From CAVRQM01 sp963822705 (lineage in GTDB: Bacteria; Pseudomonadota; Alphaproteobacteria; Acetobacterales; Acetobacteraceae): a DNA stretch of 64,000 nt. The stretch lies in NCBI GenBank assembly GCA_963822705.1, contig CAWGIX010000001.1:310001-374000 (forward strand). Direction: 5' to 3'. Shown one piece after another: positions 38,938 through 47,527 of the stretch. Positions within the stretch are counted from its first letter, which is position 1. The number at the start of each line of letters is the position of its first letter. The notes beneath the pieces are model-generated. The model was not told where the DNA came from. It worked only from the letters and a program-made list of their open reading frames with translations, and did not search any database. Both the position numbers and the translations under genes were made by a program.

Positions 38938-39619
38938 ATGTCCGAATCCTCCCGCCCCAAACACATACCCAGCACCGCCTGGCGGTTCGCCGCCATCATC
39001 CGCGACCTGTCCGGGGCGGCCGGGATGCGGATGCGCGCCGATCCGGCGGCGGTGCCGAAGCTGAGCCTGCTGCAGGCCTGGCTGCACAACACCATCAGGA
39101 GGTTCGTGGCTTTGGCGCAGCGGGCCAAGGCGGGTCCGCTGCCGCCGCCCCGACCCCGCGCCCCCAGACCAGCGCCCGAGCCAACTCCCGCACCCGCCCC
39201 GGCCGCGCCAGCCCGAGATGCCGCGGCAGTTCCTCTGGGTGGTGCGATTGCTGGGAGTGGAGGCGACGGGCTGTGCCAACCAGCTCGACTATCTGCTGAA
39301 AGACCCCGAGATGCAGGCCCTGCTCCGGGACGCGCCGCAGGTCGGGCGGATCCTGCGGCCGCTGTATCGGAGGCTGGGACGAAAGCCCGACCCCGCCCTG
39401 TTGCCGCCGCCGCCGCCCCGGCCGCCCCGGGTCAGGCCGCCCCCTCCCGAACCGGACCCCGCTGCACCGGTCCCAACCGAACCGGCCGAAAAGCCGTTCC
39501 GAAAGCGTCCGCTCCGCACCGAGGCGCGCACGCGAAAACCGAAGTGGACCTACCCCGGCACGGAGTGGAGGAAGTGGGGCGGTTTCTGGTTTCCCGGGCC
39601 GATCCGAAAACCTACCTGA
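38938..39619 (+). CDS. Proline-rich protein of unknown function, one frame break
   Basis: This roughly 225-residue protein consists of two folded-looking blocks joined and followed by Pro-rich linkers. Block one (about residues 1-60) holds WRFAAIIRDLSGAAGMRMRA and LQAWLHNTIRRFVALAQRA. Block two, after the frame change near 39218, holds FLWVVRLLGVEATGCANQLD and LRDAPQVGRILRPLYRRLGR. The C-terminus ends in an aromatic PKWTYPGTEWRKWGGFWFPG. I do not recognise a characterised family. The helical blocks and basic tail suggest a nucleic-acid or membrane-surface contact, but that is a guess. It lies 220 bases from the inserted element. Confidence 0.6.
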
Positions 39620-39644
39620 CTGGGCCGCCTGCCCACGCACGCCC

Positions 39645-39659
39645 ATATCGTTTCGATAT
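39645..39659. terminator. Small palindrome between convergent genes
   Basis: ATATCG, TTT, CGATAT forms a 6-bp stem with a 3-base loop between the ends of two convergent genes. The stem is AT-rich with no T-run, so terminator activity is doubtful. Confidence 0.25.
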
Positions 39660-39691
39660 AGGAACTACTACGCGGTCGGCACTGAACGGTT

Positions 39692-40360
39692 TCAGGTGCC
39701 GAGATGGTTTTTCAGAAACGCCACGGTCCGCTCCTGCGCCAGCGCGGCGTCGGCTGCGGAGTAGCTGGAACGGTCGTTGCAGCCAAACCCATGGCCGGCG
39801 CCGGGATAGGTGTAGATTTCCACGTCCGGCTGCGCCGCGCGGATGGCGTCGATGTCCTTCATGGGGATCGAGCCGTCCTCCTCGCCGAAATGCAGCTGCA
39901 CCGGGCAATGCGGTTGCTCCATCCGTGCCGCCGCAATGCCGCCGCCGTACCAGCCGACCGCCGCCTGAAACAGGTTCGTGCGGGTGGCGCCCCACCACGC
40001 CACCGTGCCGCCCCAGCAATAACCGACGATCCCGATTTTCGCTCCGCCCAGCGCCTTGGCGGCGGCGGAAATGTCAGCCAGCGTTTTGTCCGCCGGTACT
40101 TTCGCGCGCAAATCGATCCCGCGCTGCACGTCCTCCTGCCCGTAGCCCAGCTCGACATCGCGCTCGGCCCGGTCGAACAGGGCCGGCGTCACCACTGCAA
40201 AGCCCAGCGCCGCGAACGCTTCGCTCACGTCGCGCATATGCCGGTTGACCCCGAAAATCTCCTGCACCACCACCAGGCCGCGCGAGGCACTCTCCGGGCC
40301 GGTGCGCCAGGCGCCCAGCTGGTGGCCATCGGCGGCAGTCAGAGTGATGTGTTGGCCCAT
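39692..40360 (-). CDS. Dienelactone hydrolase family protein
   Basis: This 222-residue alpha/beta hydrolase shows the family nucleophile motif GYCWGG (Cys) and the His in GAGHGFGC. The acid residue of the triad is expected in the HFGEEDG region. The oxyanion segment VVVQEIFGVN is also present. It hydrolyses dienelactones or related esters. The ATG at 40360 gives the normal N-terminus (GQHITLTAADGHQLGAW). A much longer upstream open frame is not conserved-looking. It stands divergent from the DUF4169 gene. Confidence 0.88.
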   Translation of the reverse strand: MGQHITLTAADGHQLGAWRTGPESASRGLVVVQEIFGVNRHMRDVSEAFAALGFAVVTPALFDRAERDVELGYGQEDVQRGIDLRAKVPADKTLADISAAAKALGGAKIGIVGYCWGGTVAWWGATRTNLFQAAVGWYGGGIAAARMEQPHCPVQLHFGEEDGSIPMKDIDAIRAAQPDVEIYTYPGAGHGFGCNDRSSYSAADAALAQERTVAFLKNHLGT

Positions 40361-40405
40361 GATGTCGCCTTGCGTGCGGGGAATTGGCGCGCGAAAAAAC
40401 CCGGC

Positions 40406-40607
40406 ATGGGCGAGATCGTCAACCTCCGTCGCGCGCGTCGGCGCCGCGCCAAGGACGAGCAGGCCAAAACCGCCGCCGAGGCACGCGCTGTCCACGGCCG
40501 CAGCCGAGGCGGAGCGTACGCTCCAGACCCAGGCGGCCGAGCGGGCGAGCAAGATGCTCGACGGAGCCCGGCTGGGGCAGGGTTCCGGCCCTGATCCCGA
40601 CGATTGA
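40406..40607 (+). CDS. DUF4169 family small protein, one frame break
   Basis: This roughly 66-residue basic protein begins MGEIVNLRRARRRRAKDEQ, the DUF4169 hallmark. After a frame change near 40505 it ends AEAERTLQTQAAERASKMLD, as the family does. The frame break is probably a one-base error. Its TGA overlaps the TTG of rlmH (TTGA), which supports the gene end. Function is unknown. Confidence 0.7.
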
Positions 40608-41065
40608 CGGCGGCCGCACCCAGAATCATCGCTGTCGGCCGGCTTGGGAGCGGCCCCGAGGCCGAACTGTTTGCCCGCTACGCCTCCCGGCTGCGGCCTC
40701 GGCCGGTGCTGGTCGAACTGGCCGAGGCGCGCGGCACGGCGGCGGAAATCAAGCGGCGCGAGGCGGTTGGCCTGTTGGCTGCAATGCCGGCTGGGTCGCT
40801 GGCGGTTGCTCTCGACCAGGGCGGCGCAACGCTGGACACGCCCGCATTCTGTCGCCTGCTCGCCGCCTCCGCCCAGACGCTGTGCTTCTTGATCGGGGGC
40901 GCCGAGGGGCTGGACGCGACCGTGCTGGCCCGGGCGGACAGAACGCTTTCGCTGGGTCCGATGACCTGGCCGCACCTGTTGGCCAGGGTTTTGCTGTCCG
41001 AGCAGTTGTATCGGGCGCAGTGCATCGCCACCGGCCACCCCTATCACCGCGCCGGCCGGCCATGA
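40604..41065 (+). CDS. rlmH: 23S rRNA pseudouridine-1915 N3-methyltransferase
   Basis: This 153-residue SPOUT methyltransferase methylates pseudouridine 1915 in helix 69 of 23S rRNA. Family motifs are ALDQGGATLDTPAFC, FLIGGAEGLD and the C-terminal LLSEQLYRAQCIATGHPYHR, seen as YRAQCIATGHPYH. The TTG start overlaps the DUF4169 stop. It sits upstream of gpmI, envC and ctpA, an arrangement common in this group. Confidence 0.93.
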   Translation: MTAAAPRIIAVGRLGSGPEAELFARYASRLRPRPVLVELAEARGTAAEIKRREAVGLLAAMPAGSLAVALDQGGATLDTPAFCRLLAASAQTLCFLIGGAEGLDATVLARADRTLSLGPMTWPHLLARVLLSEQLYRAQCIATGHPYHRAGRP

Positions 41066-41105
41066 CAAGAACACCGACTGCCACTGCCCGTCTCCGGAGC
41101 TTTGG

Positions 41106-42626
41106 ATGACCGAAATACCACGCCCAGTCATGCTGGTTGTGCTCGACGGCTGGGGCTGGCGCGACGAGGCGGCCGACAACGCGGTGCGCCAGGCGCACAC
41201 CCCGACCTTCGACCATCTCTGGGCCACCTGCCCGCACGCCCTGTTGCGCACGTCGGGGCGGGACGTGGGTCTGCCGGACGGGCAGATGGGCAATTCCGAG
41301 GTCGGCCACATGAATATCGGCGCCGGCCGCGTGGTGATGCAGGAGCTGCCGCGCATTTTCGAGGCCATCGAGCACGGCAGGCTGGCCTCGCTGCCGCCGC
41401 TCCAGAAATTTGTCGGCGCGCTGAAAACCTCCGGCGGCGCCTGCCACCTGATGGGCCTGCTGTCGCCCGGCGGGGTGCATTCGCACCAGAACCACGCCGT
41501 GGCACTGGCCCGGGTGCTGACGGGAGCCGGAATTCCGGTCCGGTTGCACGCCTTCACCGATGGCCGCGACACGCCGCCGCGCTCCGGCGGCGACATCCTC
41601 AAGACCGTGCAAGCCGAACTGCCGGGTGCCGCCCGGATCGCCACCGTGTCGGGGCGCTACTACGCCATGGACCGCGACAATCGCTGGGACCGCGTCGCCC
41701 GCGCCTACGTCGCCATGGCCGAGGGCCAAGGCCCGAACTTTGCCGACGCCGCCAGCGTGATCGACGATGCGTATGCGCGGGACATAACCGACGAGTTCAT
41801 CGTGCCGGCCACGGTCGGCGGCTATCGCGGCATGCGTGACGGCGACGGCCTGCTTTGCTTCAATTTCCGCGCCGACCGGGTGCGCGAGATTCTGGCCGCT
41901 CTGATCGACCCCGAGTTCGTCGGCTTCGCCCGCGCTCGAGAAATCCGGTTCGGATCAGTGATGGGCATGACGCAGTATAGCGAGGAGCTGGCGGCTCGCA
42001 TGGGCGTGCTGTTCCCGCCGCAGCCCATGACCCATCTGTTGGGCGAGGTCGTGGCCGAGGCCGGCCGGCGGCAGATGCGCATGGCCGAAACGGAAAAATA
42101 TCCGCACGTCACGTATTTCCTGAACGGCGGCCGCGAAGAGCCGTTCGCCGGCGAGGAGCGGATACTGGTCCCGTCGCCGAAAGTGGCGACCTATGATCTG
42201 CAGCCCGAAATGTCGGCGCCGGAACTGTGCGACAGGGCGGTGGAGGCGATCGGGAGCGGACAATACGACCTGATCGTACTCAATTTCGCCAACCCCGACA
42301 TGGTGGGCCACACCGGCAGCCTGTCGGCGGCGATCCGCGCCGTGGAGACGGTGGATGCCGCGCTGGGGCGGATCGTGCAGGCGATCGGGCAGGCAGGGGG
42401 GGCGCTGCTGATGATCGCCGACCACGGCAACTGCGAGCTGATGCGCGATCCGCTGACCGGCGGCCCGCACACCGCCCACACCACCAACCCGGTACCCGCC
42501 ATCCTGCTCGGCGGCGGGCGCACGACGCTGAAACCCGGCAGGCTTGCCGATGTCGCGCCCACGTTGCTGGCACTGATGGGTGTGCGGCAGCCGCCCGAGA
42601 TGACGGGCCATGATTTGGCGGCCTAG
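41106..42626 (+). CDS. gpmI: 2,3-bisphosphoglycerate-independent phosphoglycerate mutase
   Basis: This 506-residue, manganese-dependent enzyme interconverts 3- and 2-phosphoglycerate in glycolysis. The N-terminal metal motif is LVVLDGWGWRD, the phosphoserine motif is GQMGNSEVGHMNIGAGR, and the C-terminal metal sites are NFANPDMVGHTG and MIADHGNCE. It is intact and of normal length. Its last 17 bases overlap the EnvC-like gene. Confidence 0.96.
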   Translation: MTEIPRPVMLVVLDGWGWRDEAADNAVRQAHTPTFDHLWATCPHALLRTSGRDVGLPDGQMGNSEVGHMNIGAGRVVMQELPRIFEAIEHGRLASLPPLQKFVGALKTSGGACHLMGLLSPGGVHSHQNHAVALARVLTGAGIPVRLHAFTDGRDTPPRSGGDILKTVQAELPGAARIATVSGRYYAMDRDNRWDRVARAYVAMAEGQGPNFADAASVIDDAYARDITDEFIVPATVGGYRGMRDGDGLLCFNFRADRVREILAALIDPEFVGFARAREIRFGSVMGMTQYSEELAARMGVLFPPQPMTHLLGEVVAEAGRRQMRMAETEKYPHVTYFLNGGREEPFAGEERILVPSPKVATYDLQPEMSAPELCDRAVEAIGSGQYDLIVLNFANPDMVGHTGSLSAAIRAVETVDAALGRIVQAIGQAGGALLMIADHGNCELMRDPLTGGPHTAHTTNPVPAILLGGGRTTLKPGRLADVAPTLLALMGVRQPPEMTGHDLAA

Positions 42627-43716
42627 CACGCCAGACCGCGCGCCTTGGCTGCTGCTGCTGTTCCTCTGCGCCGCTTCGCCGCCCGCCACCCCGGAAACAC
42701 CGGCCGGGTCCAACATCTCCGCCCAGGCGCCAGCGGCCCAGACGGACGCCGCCGCCGAGGAGCAGACTCTTGCCCAGGCGCGGATTGCCGCCGCGTCCCG
42801 CCTGCAGCAAACCGAGCAGCGCCTGGCAGAGCTGGCGGAGCGCGTGGCGGACCTCGCCAGGCGCCGTGACGCGGCCGATCGGAAGGTGCAGGAAAATCTG
42901 CGCGCTCTGACCCCGTTGCTGCCGCTCATGCTGCGTATGTCGGCCTACCCGGCCGAAACGCTGCTCGCCGCACCCTCGGGCTCGCCGGAGGATGCTTTGC
43001 GCGGCCTGCTGGTCTTGAGCGGGGCGGCGCGGCAGGTGCGGGATGCAGCGCAGGCGGTGGCGCAGGAGCGCGCCCAACTCGCGGTGGTGCAGGCCCAACT
43101 GGACGCGGCACTGCCGCCGCTGCGGGAAGAGGAGGCCACCCAGCGCGTGCAGGCAGCGGCGCTGGACGAGCGCCTGGCGAGTGCCCGGCAAGCTCGCGAG
43201 GCAACCGAGTCCGTTGCGGATGCCGCTTCGCTGCGCGCGGTCGCGCAGGCCGCCCAGGCGGCCGACCTACGGGGGGCCGTGACCGCCGTGGCCGCGGTGC
43301 CCCGGCCGGGAGCTCCCACCGAGACAGGCGGGCTGATGGTGCCGGTGGCGGGCAAGGTCGTGCGCAATTTCGGCGAGGCCGGCGATGCCGGGCCGGTGAA
43401 CGGACTGACTTATCGGGCACCCTCGGGCGCGCGCGTGGTCTCTCCGTGCAGCGGCCGGGTCGGGTTCGCCGCGCCCTTCCGCAGCTACGGCCTGCTCCTC
43501 ATTGTCGATTGCGGAGACGACATTCATGTGGTGCTGGCCGGACTCGCGCGCCTGGACGCGCAAGCCGGACAGACGGTGCGGGCCGGCGAGCCGGTCGGGA
43601 CGATGCCCACATGGGATCCGGCGGACTCGCCGGACGTCCATCCGGAGTTGTACGTGGAGGTGCGCCACGGGACCGAGGCGGTGGACCCGGCCCCGTCTCT
43701 GCATCGCCCGCCCTAG
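42610..43716 (+). CDS. EnvC-like murein hydrolase activator (degenerate M23 domain)
   Basis: This 368-residue exported protein has an N-terminal signal, two coiled-coil stretches (about residues 50-110 and 140-225) and a C-terminal LytM/M23 fold. The position of the first zinc ligand (usually H in HxGxD) reads NGLTYRAPSG here, so the catalytic site is incomplete. Proteins of this form activate cell-wall amidases at division instead of cutting peptidoglycan. It lies between gpmI and ctpA. Confidence 0.85.
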   Translation: MIWRPSTPDRAPWLLLLFLCAASPPATPETPAGSNISAQAPAAQTDAAAEEQTLAQARIAAASRLQQTEQRLAELAERVADLARRRDAADRKVQENLRALTPLLPLMLRMSAYPAETLLAAPSGSPEDALRGLLVLSGAARQVRDAAQAVAQERAQLAVVQAQLDAALPPLREEEATQRVQAAALDERLASARQAREATESVADAASLRAVAQAAQAADLRGAVTAVAAVPRPGAPTETGGLMVPVAGKVVRNFGEAGDAGPVNGLTYRAPSGARVVSPCSGRVGFAAPFRSYGLLLIVDCGDDIHVVLAGLARLDAQAGQTVRAGEPVGTMPTWDPADSPDVHPELYVEVRHGTEAVDPAPSLHRPP

Positions 43717-43800
43717 CTACAATACTGGTTCCAATGCGCCGCGCGACCATCTATCAAGCACCATCTACCAAGCTATGTGTCTTCGAGGGGATCGGAAAGT

Positions 43801-45189
43801 ATGAAGCTACGCACTGGGCTGCTCGTCGGGGCGGCCTTCACGGCCGGAATCGCCGCGGTCCCTCTGGCTGAATTGGCGGTCCCGCGCGTGGGTCTGGTGC
43901 TGGCGAGCCCGGCGGCGGCGCAGGATAGCGGACACAGCGAGACCTATCGGCTGCTGGGCCTGTTCAGCGACGTATTCGAACGGGTGCGTGCGGAGTATGT
44001 CGAGCCGGTTAACGACCGCGATCTGGTCGAGAACGCCATCAACGGCATGCTGACCGGGCTCGACCCGCACAGCAATTACATGAACGCCAAAAGCTTTCGG
44101 GACATGCAGGTGCAGACGCACGGCGAGTTCGGCGGCTTGGGCATCGAGGTCACCGAAGAGAATGGCTTCGTCAAGGTCATCAGCCCGATCGACGACACGC
44201 CGGCCAGTCGCGCGGGCGTAAAGGCCGGCGACCTTATCCTGGCCTTGGACGGACAGAGCGTGCAGGGGCTGACGCTGAACGACGCGGTCGACAAGATGCG
44301 CGGGCCACCAAACAGCCGCATCACGCTGCAGATCAAGCGCGAGGGCGTGGACCAGCCGATCGACCTGTCGATGACGCGCGAGGTGATCAAGATCCAGGTC
44401 GTCAAGGACCATCTCGAGGGCAACGACATTGCGTATATTCGGCTGACCGGCTTCAACGAGCAGACCGATAGCGGGCTGCGCAAAGCCTATCAGCAGCTGA
44501 AACAGCAGTCCGGAGATCATCTGCGCGGCGTCGTGCTCGACCTGCGCAATAATCCTGGTGGCCTGCTCGATCAGGCGGTTGCGGTGTCGGACGATTTCAT
44601 CGACCACGGCGAGGTCGTCAGCACCCGCGCACGCAACCCGGACGACAGCCAGCGCTGGGATGCCAAAGGCGGCGACATAACGGACGGCTTGCCGATGGTG
44701 GTGCTGATCAACAATGGGTCGGCCTCGGCCAGCGAAATCGTGGCCGGCGCACTGCAGGACCATCACCGCGCGATTCTGGTCGGCACCAGGAGTTTCGGCA
44801 AAGGCAGCGTGCAGACCGTGATCCCGCTGCCCGGCAACGGGGCGATGCGGTTGACCACGGCCCGCTACTACACTCCCTCGGGTCGGTCGATCCAGGGGCT
44901 CGGTATCGCACCCGACGTGGAGGTAAAGGAGAGCGCGACCGAGCAGCCGCATTTCGGTCCGGAACGTGAGGCGGACCTGAACCACACCCTGCGCAACACC
45001 GGCGGGACGCCGCAATCCACCGCCGCGCCGCCGCGTAGCGACCTGCCTGTCATGGCTCACGATCTGCCGCACGCGCCGCCCACGGGCTGGCCCACGTTCG
45101 ACCCGGCCAAGCCGGACACGGACTTCCAGCTGCAACAGGCGCTCGCGCTGGTGAGGGCTATCCCCGCGGATAAGCACGCCGCCCGCTGA
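43801..45189 (+). CDS. ctpA: S41 family carboxy-terminal processing peptidase
   Basis: This 462-residue periplasmic protease has a signal peptide (cleavage near SPAAAQ), a PDZ domain (GFVKVISPIDDTPASRAGVK region) and the Ser-Lys catalytic pair in NNGSASASEIVAGAL and TRSFGKGSVQ. It trims exported proteins and peptidoglycan enzymes. The ATG at 43801 has GGAAAG upstream. An upstream start at 43777 is less likely. The stop codon lies in the loop of a hairpin at 45181-45196. Confidence 0.94.
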   Translation: MKLRTGLLVGAAFTAGIAAVPLAELAVPRVGLVLASPAAAQDSGHSETYRLLGLFSDVFERVRAEYVEPVNDRDLVENAINGMLTGLDPHSNYMNAKSFRDMQVQTHGEFGGLGIEVTEENGFVKVISPIDDTPASRAGVKAGDLILALDGQSVQGLTLNDAVDKMRGPPNSRITLQIKREGVDQPIDLSMTREVIKIQVVKDHLEGNDIAYIRLTGFNEQTDSGLRKAYQQLKQQSGDHLRGVVLDLRNNPGGLLDQAVAVSDDFIDHGEVVSTRARNPDDSQRWDAKGGDITDGLPMVVLINNGSASASEIVAGALQDHHRAILVGTRSFGKGSVQTVIPLPGNGAMRLTTARYYTPSGRSIQGLGIAPDVEVKESATEQPHFGPEREADLNHTLRNTGGTPQSTAAPPRSDLPVMAHDLPHAPPTGWPTFDPAKPDTDFQLQQALALVRAIPADKHAAR

Positions 45190-45196
45190 AGCGGGC
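45181..45196 (+). terminator. Hairpin at the end of ctpA
   Basis: GCCCGC and GCGGGC form a perfect 6-bp stem with loop TGAA, and the TGA stop of ctpA is in the loop. No T-run follows and the next gene starts at 45215. It may tune read-through or RNA stability, not end transcription. Confidence 0.35.
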
Positions 45197-45214
45197 CGCC
45201 GACACGTCGCGTCG

Positions 45215-46380
45215 GTGAGCGAGGCCGAGGCGCCTTCGCATCGGCGCTGGCCGCTGGCGTTGCGTGTGCTGGCCTGGTTCTGGGCCGCTCTCCTGCTGTT
45301 TGCAGCTGCCGCGGCGGGCACGCTGGCGTGGCTAGGGCCCCCGCCGGCAAAGGTCCCGGCAAGCGCGCCGGCCAAGCCGGCAGCCTCACCTCTGCCGCCG
45401 CTGGTGCAGCCGCTGGCTGGATCGCCACAGCAGCCCCCGATCAAGTCCGGGGGCCGGCCTTGCCGTCGCCCAGGCCAGCCGAATTGCCGAGGGAAGCGTC
45501 GCCTGCGCAAGCCACGCGGTCCGTTGCGCAGCCGGAGAGCCCGAAACCGATTGCGGCGCCCGACCCGGCGCTGGAGGAAAAATCCACCGATTTCCCCGGC
45601 AGCTTCATGCCGCGCGTTGGGCCGGATCGACGCTCGCCGATGCAGGTCTACGCCGCTGCCGCCACACCGGCCGAAGCGCGGCCGCAAATCGCAATTCTGC
45701 TGGGGGGCCTCGGCCTGAATCAGAGCGAGAGCGAGACGGCAATTCACGATTTGCCGGCGGCGATTTCGCTTGCGTTCTCACCCTATGCCGCGCGCGTGGC
45801 CCCGTTACTGGAATCCGCCAGAGCCGCAGGGCACGAGTATCTGGTCAGCATCCCGATGGAGCCGCAAAATTATCGGCTCGACGATGCCGGGGATCATGCG
45901 CTCAACACCGGGAACAGCGAAGCGGTGAACCGTCAACGGCTCCATTGGGCGCTCACCCGTTTCGCGGGATATGTGGGCGCGACCGGTGCGCTGGGAAACA
46001 CGCATGGCGAGCGGTTCGCCGACAGCTCCAGCCAGATGCGACCGGTGCTCGCCGAACTGGCGGAGCGCGGCCTGTTGTACATTGATCCGCGCCCCGGCGC
46101 GCCACGCCCGCCCTTGGTTGTCGGCCGCAGCGTCGATCTGGTGCTCGACGAGCCGGCGGGGAATTCAGAGATCGAGGCCCACTTGGCACGGCTTGAGCAG
46201 ATCGCGCGCGATCGCGGCTCCGCGATCGGCTTGGCCGACCTGCCGCGTCCGGTCACGGTCGAGCGGCTTGCGGCGTGGACCAATACGCTGGGCTCGCGCG
46301 GCATCGCCCTGGTGCCGGTGAGCGCCGTGGCGCCGATCGTGCCGCCACCGATGCCCTCCGTGGCGGGAGCGCAGCAGTAG
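45215..46380 (+). CDS. Divergent polysaccharide deacetylase family protein, one frame break
   Basis: This roughly 388-residue inner-membrane or periplasmic protein has an N-terminal helix (LALRVLAWFWAALLLFAAAA) and a Pro/Ala-rich linker. After a frame change near 45450 comes the divergent polysaccharide deacetylase domain: ARPQIAILLGGLGLNQSE, then AISLAFSPYA, YLVSIPMEPQNY and GATGALGNTHG. The normal family motif GLG is present in the first block. The GTG at 45215 follows ctpA by 25 bases, and the pair is commonly linked. The substrate is presumably a cell-envelope glycan. Confidence 0.82.
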
Positions 46381-46518
46381 CTGAACCAGCGGGCAGATTG
46401 TGACTCCTCGAAATCCCGTCAACGAGACCGTCGCAACATGGATACTGTCACGACATGCCGGCGGTGATTCTTGACGGCGCGTGAGCGATCAAGCTTGCCG
46501 ATATGGGAGGACCGTGCA

Positions 46519-47439
46519 GTGACCGGAAGTGCGTCGGGTGCCAAAGACACGGCAGACGTGCCGCTGGAGGAGATCGCCCGCTACCGCCGCGATGGATACG
46601 TAGTCATCCGCGGCCTGCTGAGTCGGGAGCTGGTTGCCGACTGCCTCGATGCCCTGTCGGCGCTGGCGGCCGGGCGACTGGAACCGGCCGGAGCGAGTAT
46701 CGCCCTGGAGCCGGCGGTTGCGTCGAGCGCGACGCCGGTGCCCAATCCCGAAGACAGCATCCGGAAATTTGCGGATTTCACCGCCGCCGCACCGGCGCTT
46801 TTGCAGGCGGCGATGGCGGCCGAGCTGCATCGTGTGCTCGACCGGATCCTCGGCTGCGGTCGCCTGCTGTTTCAGGAAATGGCGCTGGTAAAACCGCCGC
46901 GGCTCGGTTCGGAAAAACCGTGGCACCAGGACGCGGCTTATTTCCGTGCCAGCGACCCCAATCTGATCGTCGGCGCCTGGATCGCACTCGACCCGGCGAC
47001 GCGCGAGAACGGCTGCATGGAGCTGATCCCCGGCTCGCATCTGCGCGGACCGGCGCCGCACATTCCGGCAGCCGACATCAATCTCTGCACCATTCGGCCG
47101 GATTTTGTGCGGCTGGACGAGCGTCGGCCCGAGCCGATGGACCCTGGCGACGTGCTCATCTTCCACAGCCTGGTGCATCACTACACCGCCGCGAACCGAT
47201 CGAACCTGCGCCGGCGCGCACTGCAGTTCCACTATCATCAGGTCGGCCTCGAATGGACCTCGCTGGAGGCGCATGCGCGGCTGTTCCACGACGAGACGGG
47301 CGCCTATGCCGGCTGCACCGTGCAGAAACAGTCGGCACAGGCGGGCAAGCAGTACCAGTACCGGCCGCCGCAAGGCCGTCCGGTGGTCCCCATGGGCGTC
47401 CGGGTGGGCGCCCCGATTGCTGCTGTGGCCCATCGTTGA
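46519..47439 (+). CDS. Phytanoyl-CoA dioxygenase (PhyH) family protein
   Basis: This roughly 306-residue Fe(II)/2-oxoglutarate dioxygenase has the iron ligands HQD in KPWHQDAAYF and a distal His in FHSLVHHYTAANRS, with a 2-oxoglutarate-binding Arg nearby. The GTG at 46519 has GGGAGG 8 bases upstream and is preferred over a start 16 codons earlier. It stands upstream of a sugar ABC importer in the same direction and may process the imported compound, but that is only a positional inference. Confidence 0.86.
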   Translation: MTGSASGAKDTADVPLEEIARYRRDGYVVIRGLLSRELVADCLDALSALAAGRLEPAGASIALEPAVASSATPVPNPEDSIRKFADFTAAAPALLQAAMAAELHRVLDRILGCGRLLFQEMALVKPPRLGSEKPWHQDAAYFRASDPNLIVGAWIALDPATRENGCMELIPGSHLRGPAPHIPAADINLCTIRPDFVRLDERRPEPMDPGDVLIFHSLVHHYTAANRSNLRRRALQFHYHQVGLEWTSLEAHARLFHDETGAYAGCTVQKQSAQAGKQYQYRPPQGRPVVPMGVRVGAPIAAVAHR

Positions 47440-47527
47440 CCCTGGCCGCAGCGACGCTTTAACTCCCGCTCGCCGAGAAGCCGGGTCGCAGATCGGGCGA
47501 GGGCCACAAAATAGCGGAGGAACGACA

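Noticed and set aside
39692..41644. A 650-codon minus-strand frame
   Set aside because: Only the last 222 codons (dienelactone hydrolase) are protein-like. The rest is the shadow of rlmH and gpmI in high-GC DNA.
43807..45747. A 646-codon minus-strand frame opposite ctpA
   Set aside because: It is a shadow of ctpA, with no motifs and compositional bias typical of antisense frames.
46471..46505. Promoter before the PhyH gene
   Set aside because: TTGACG has no acceptable -10 at 16-18 bases.
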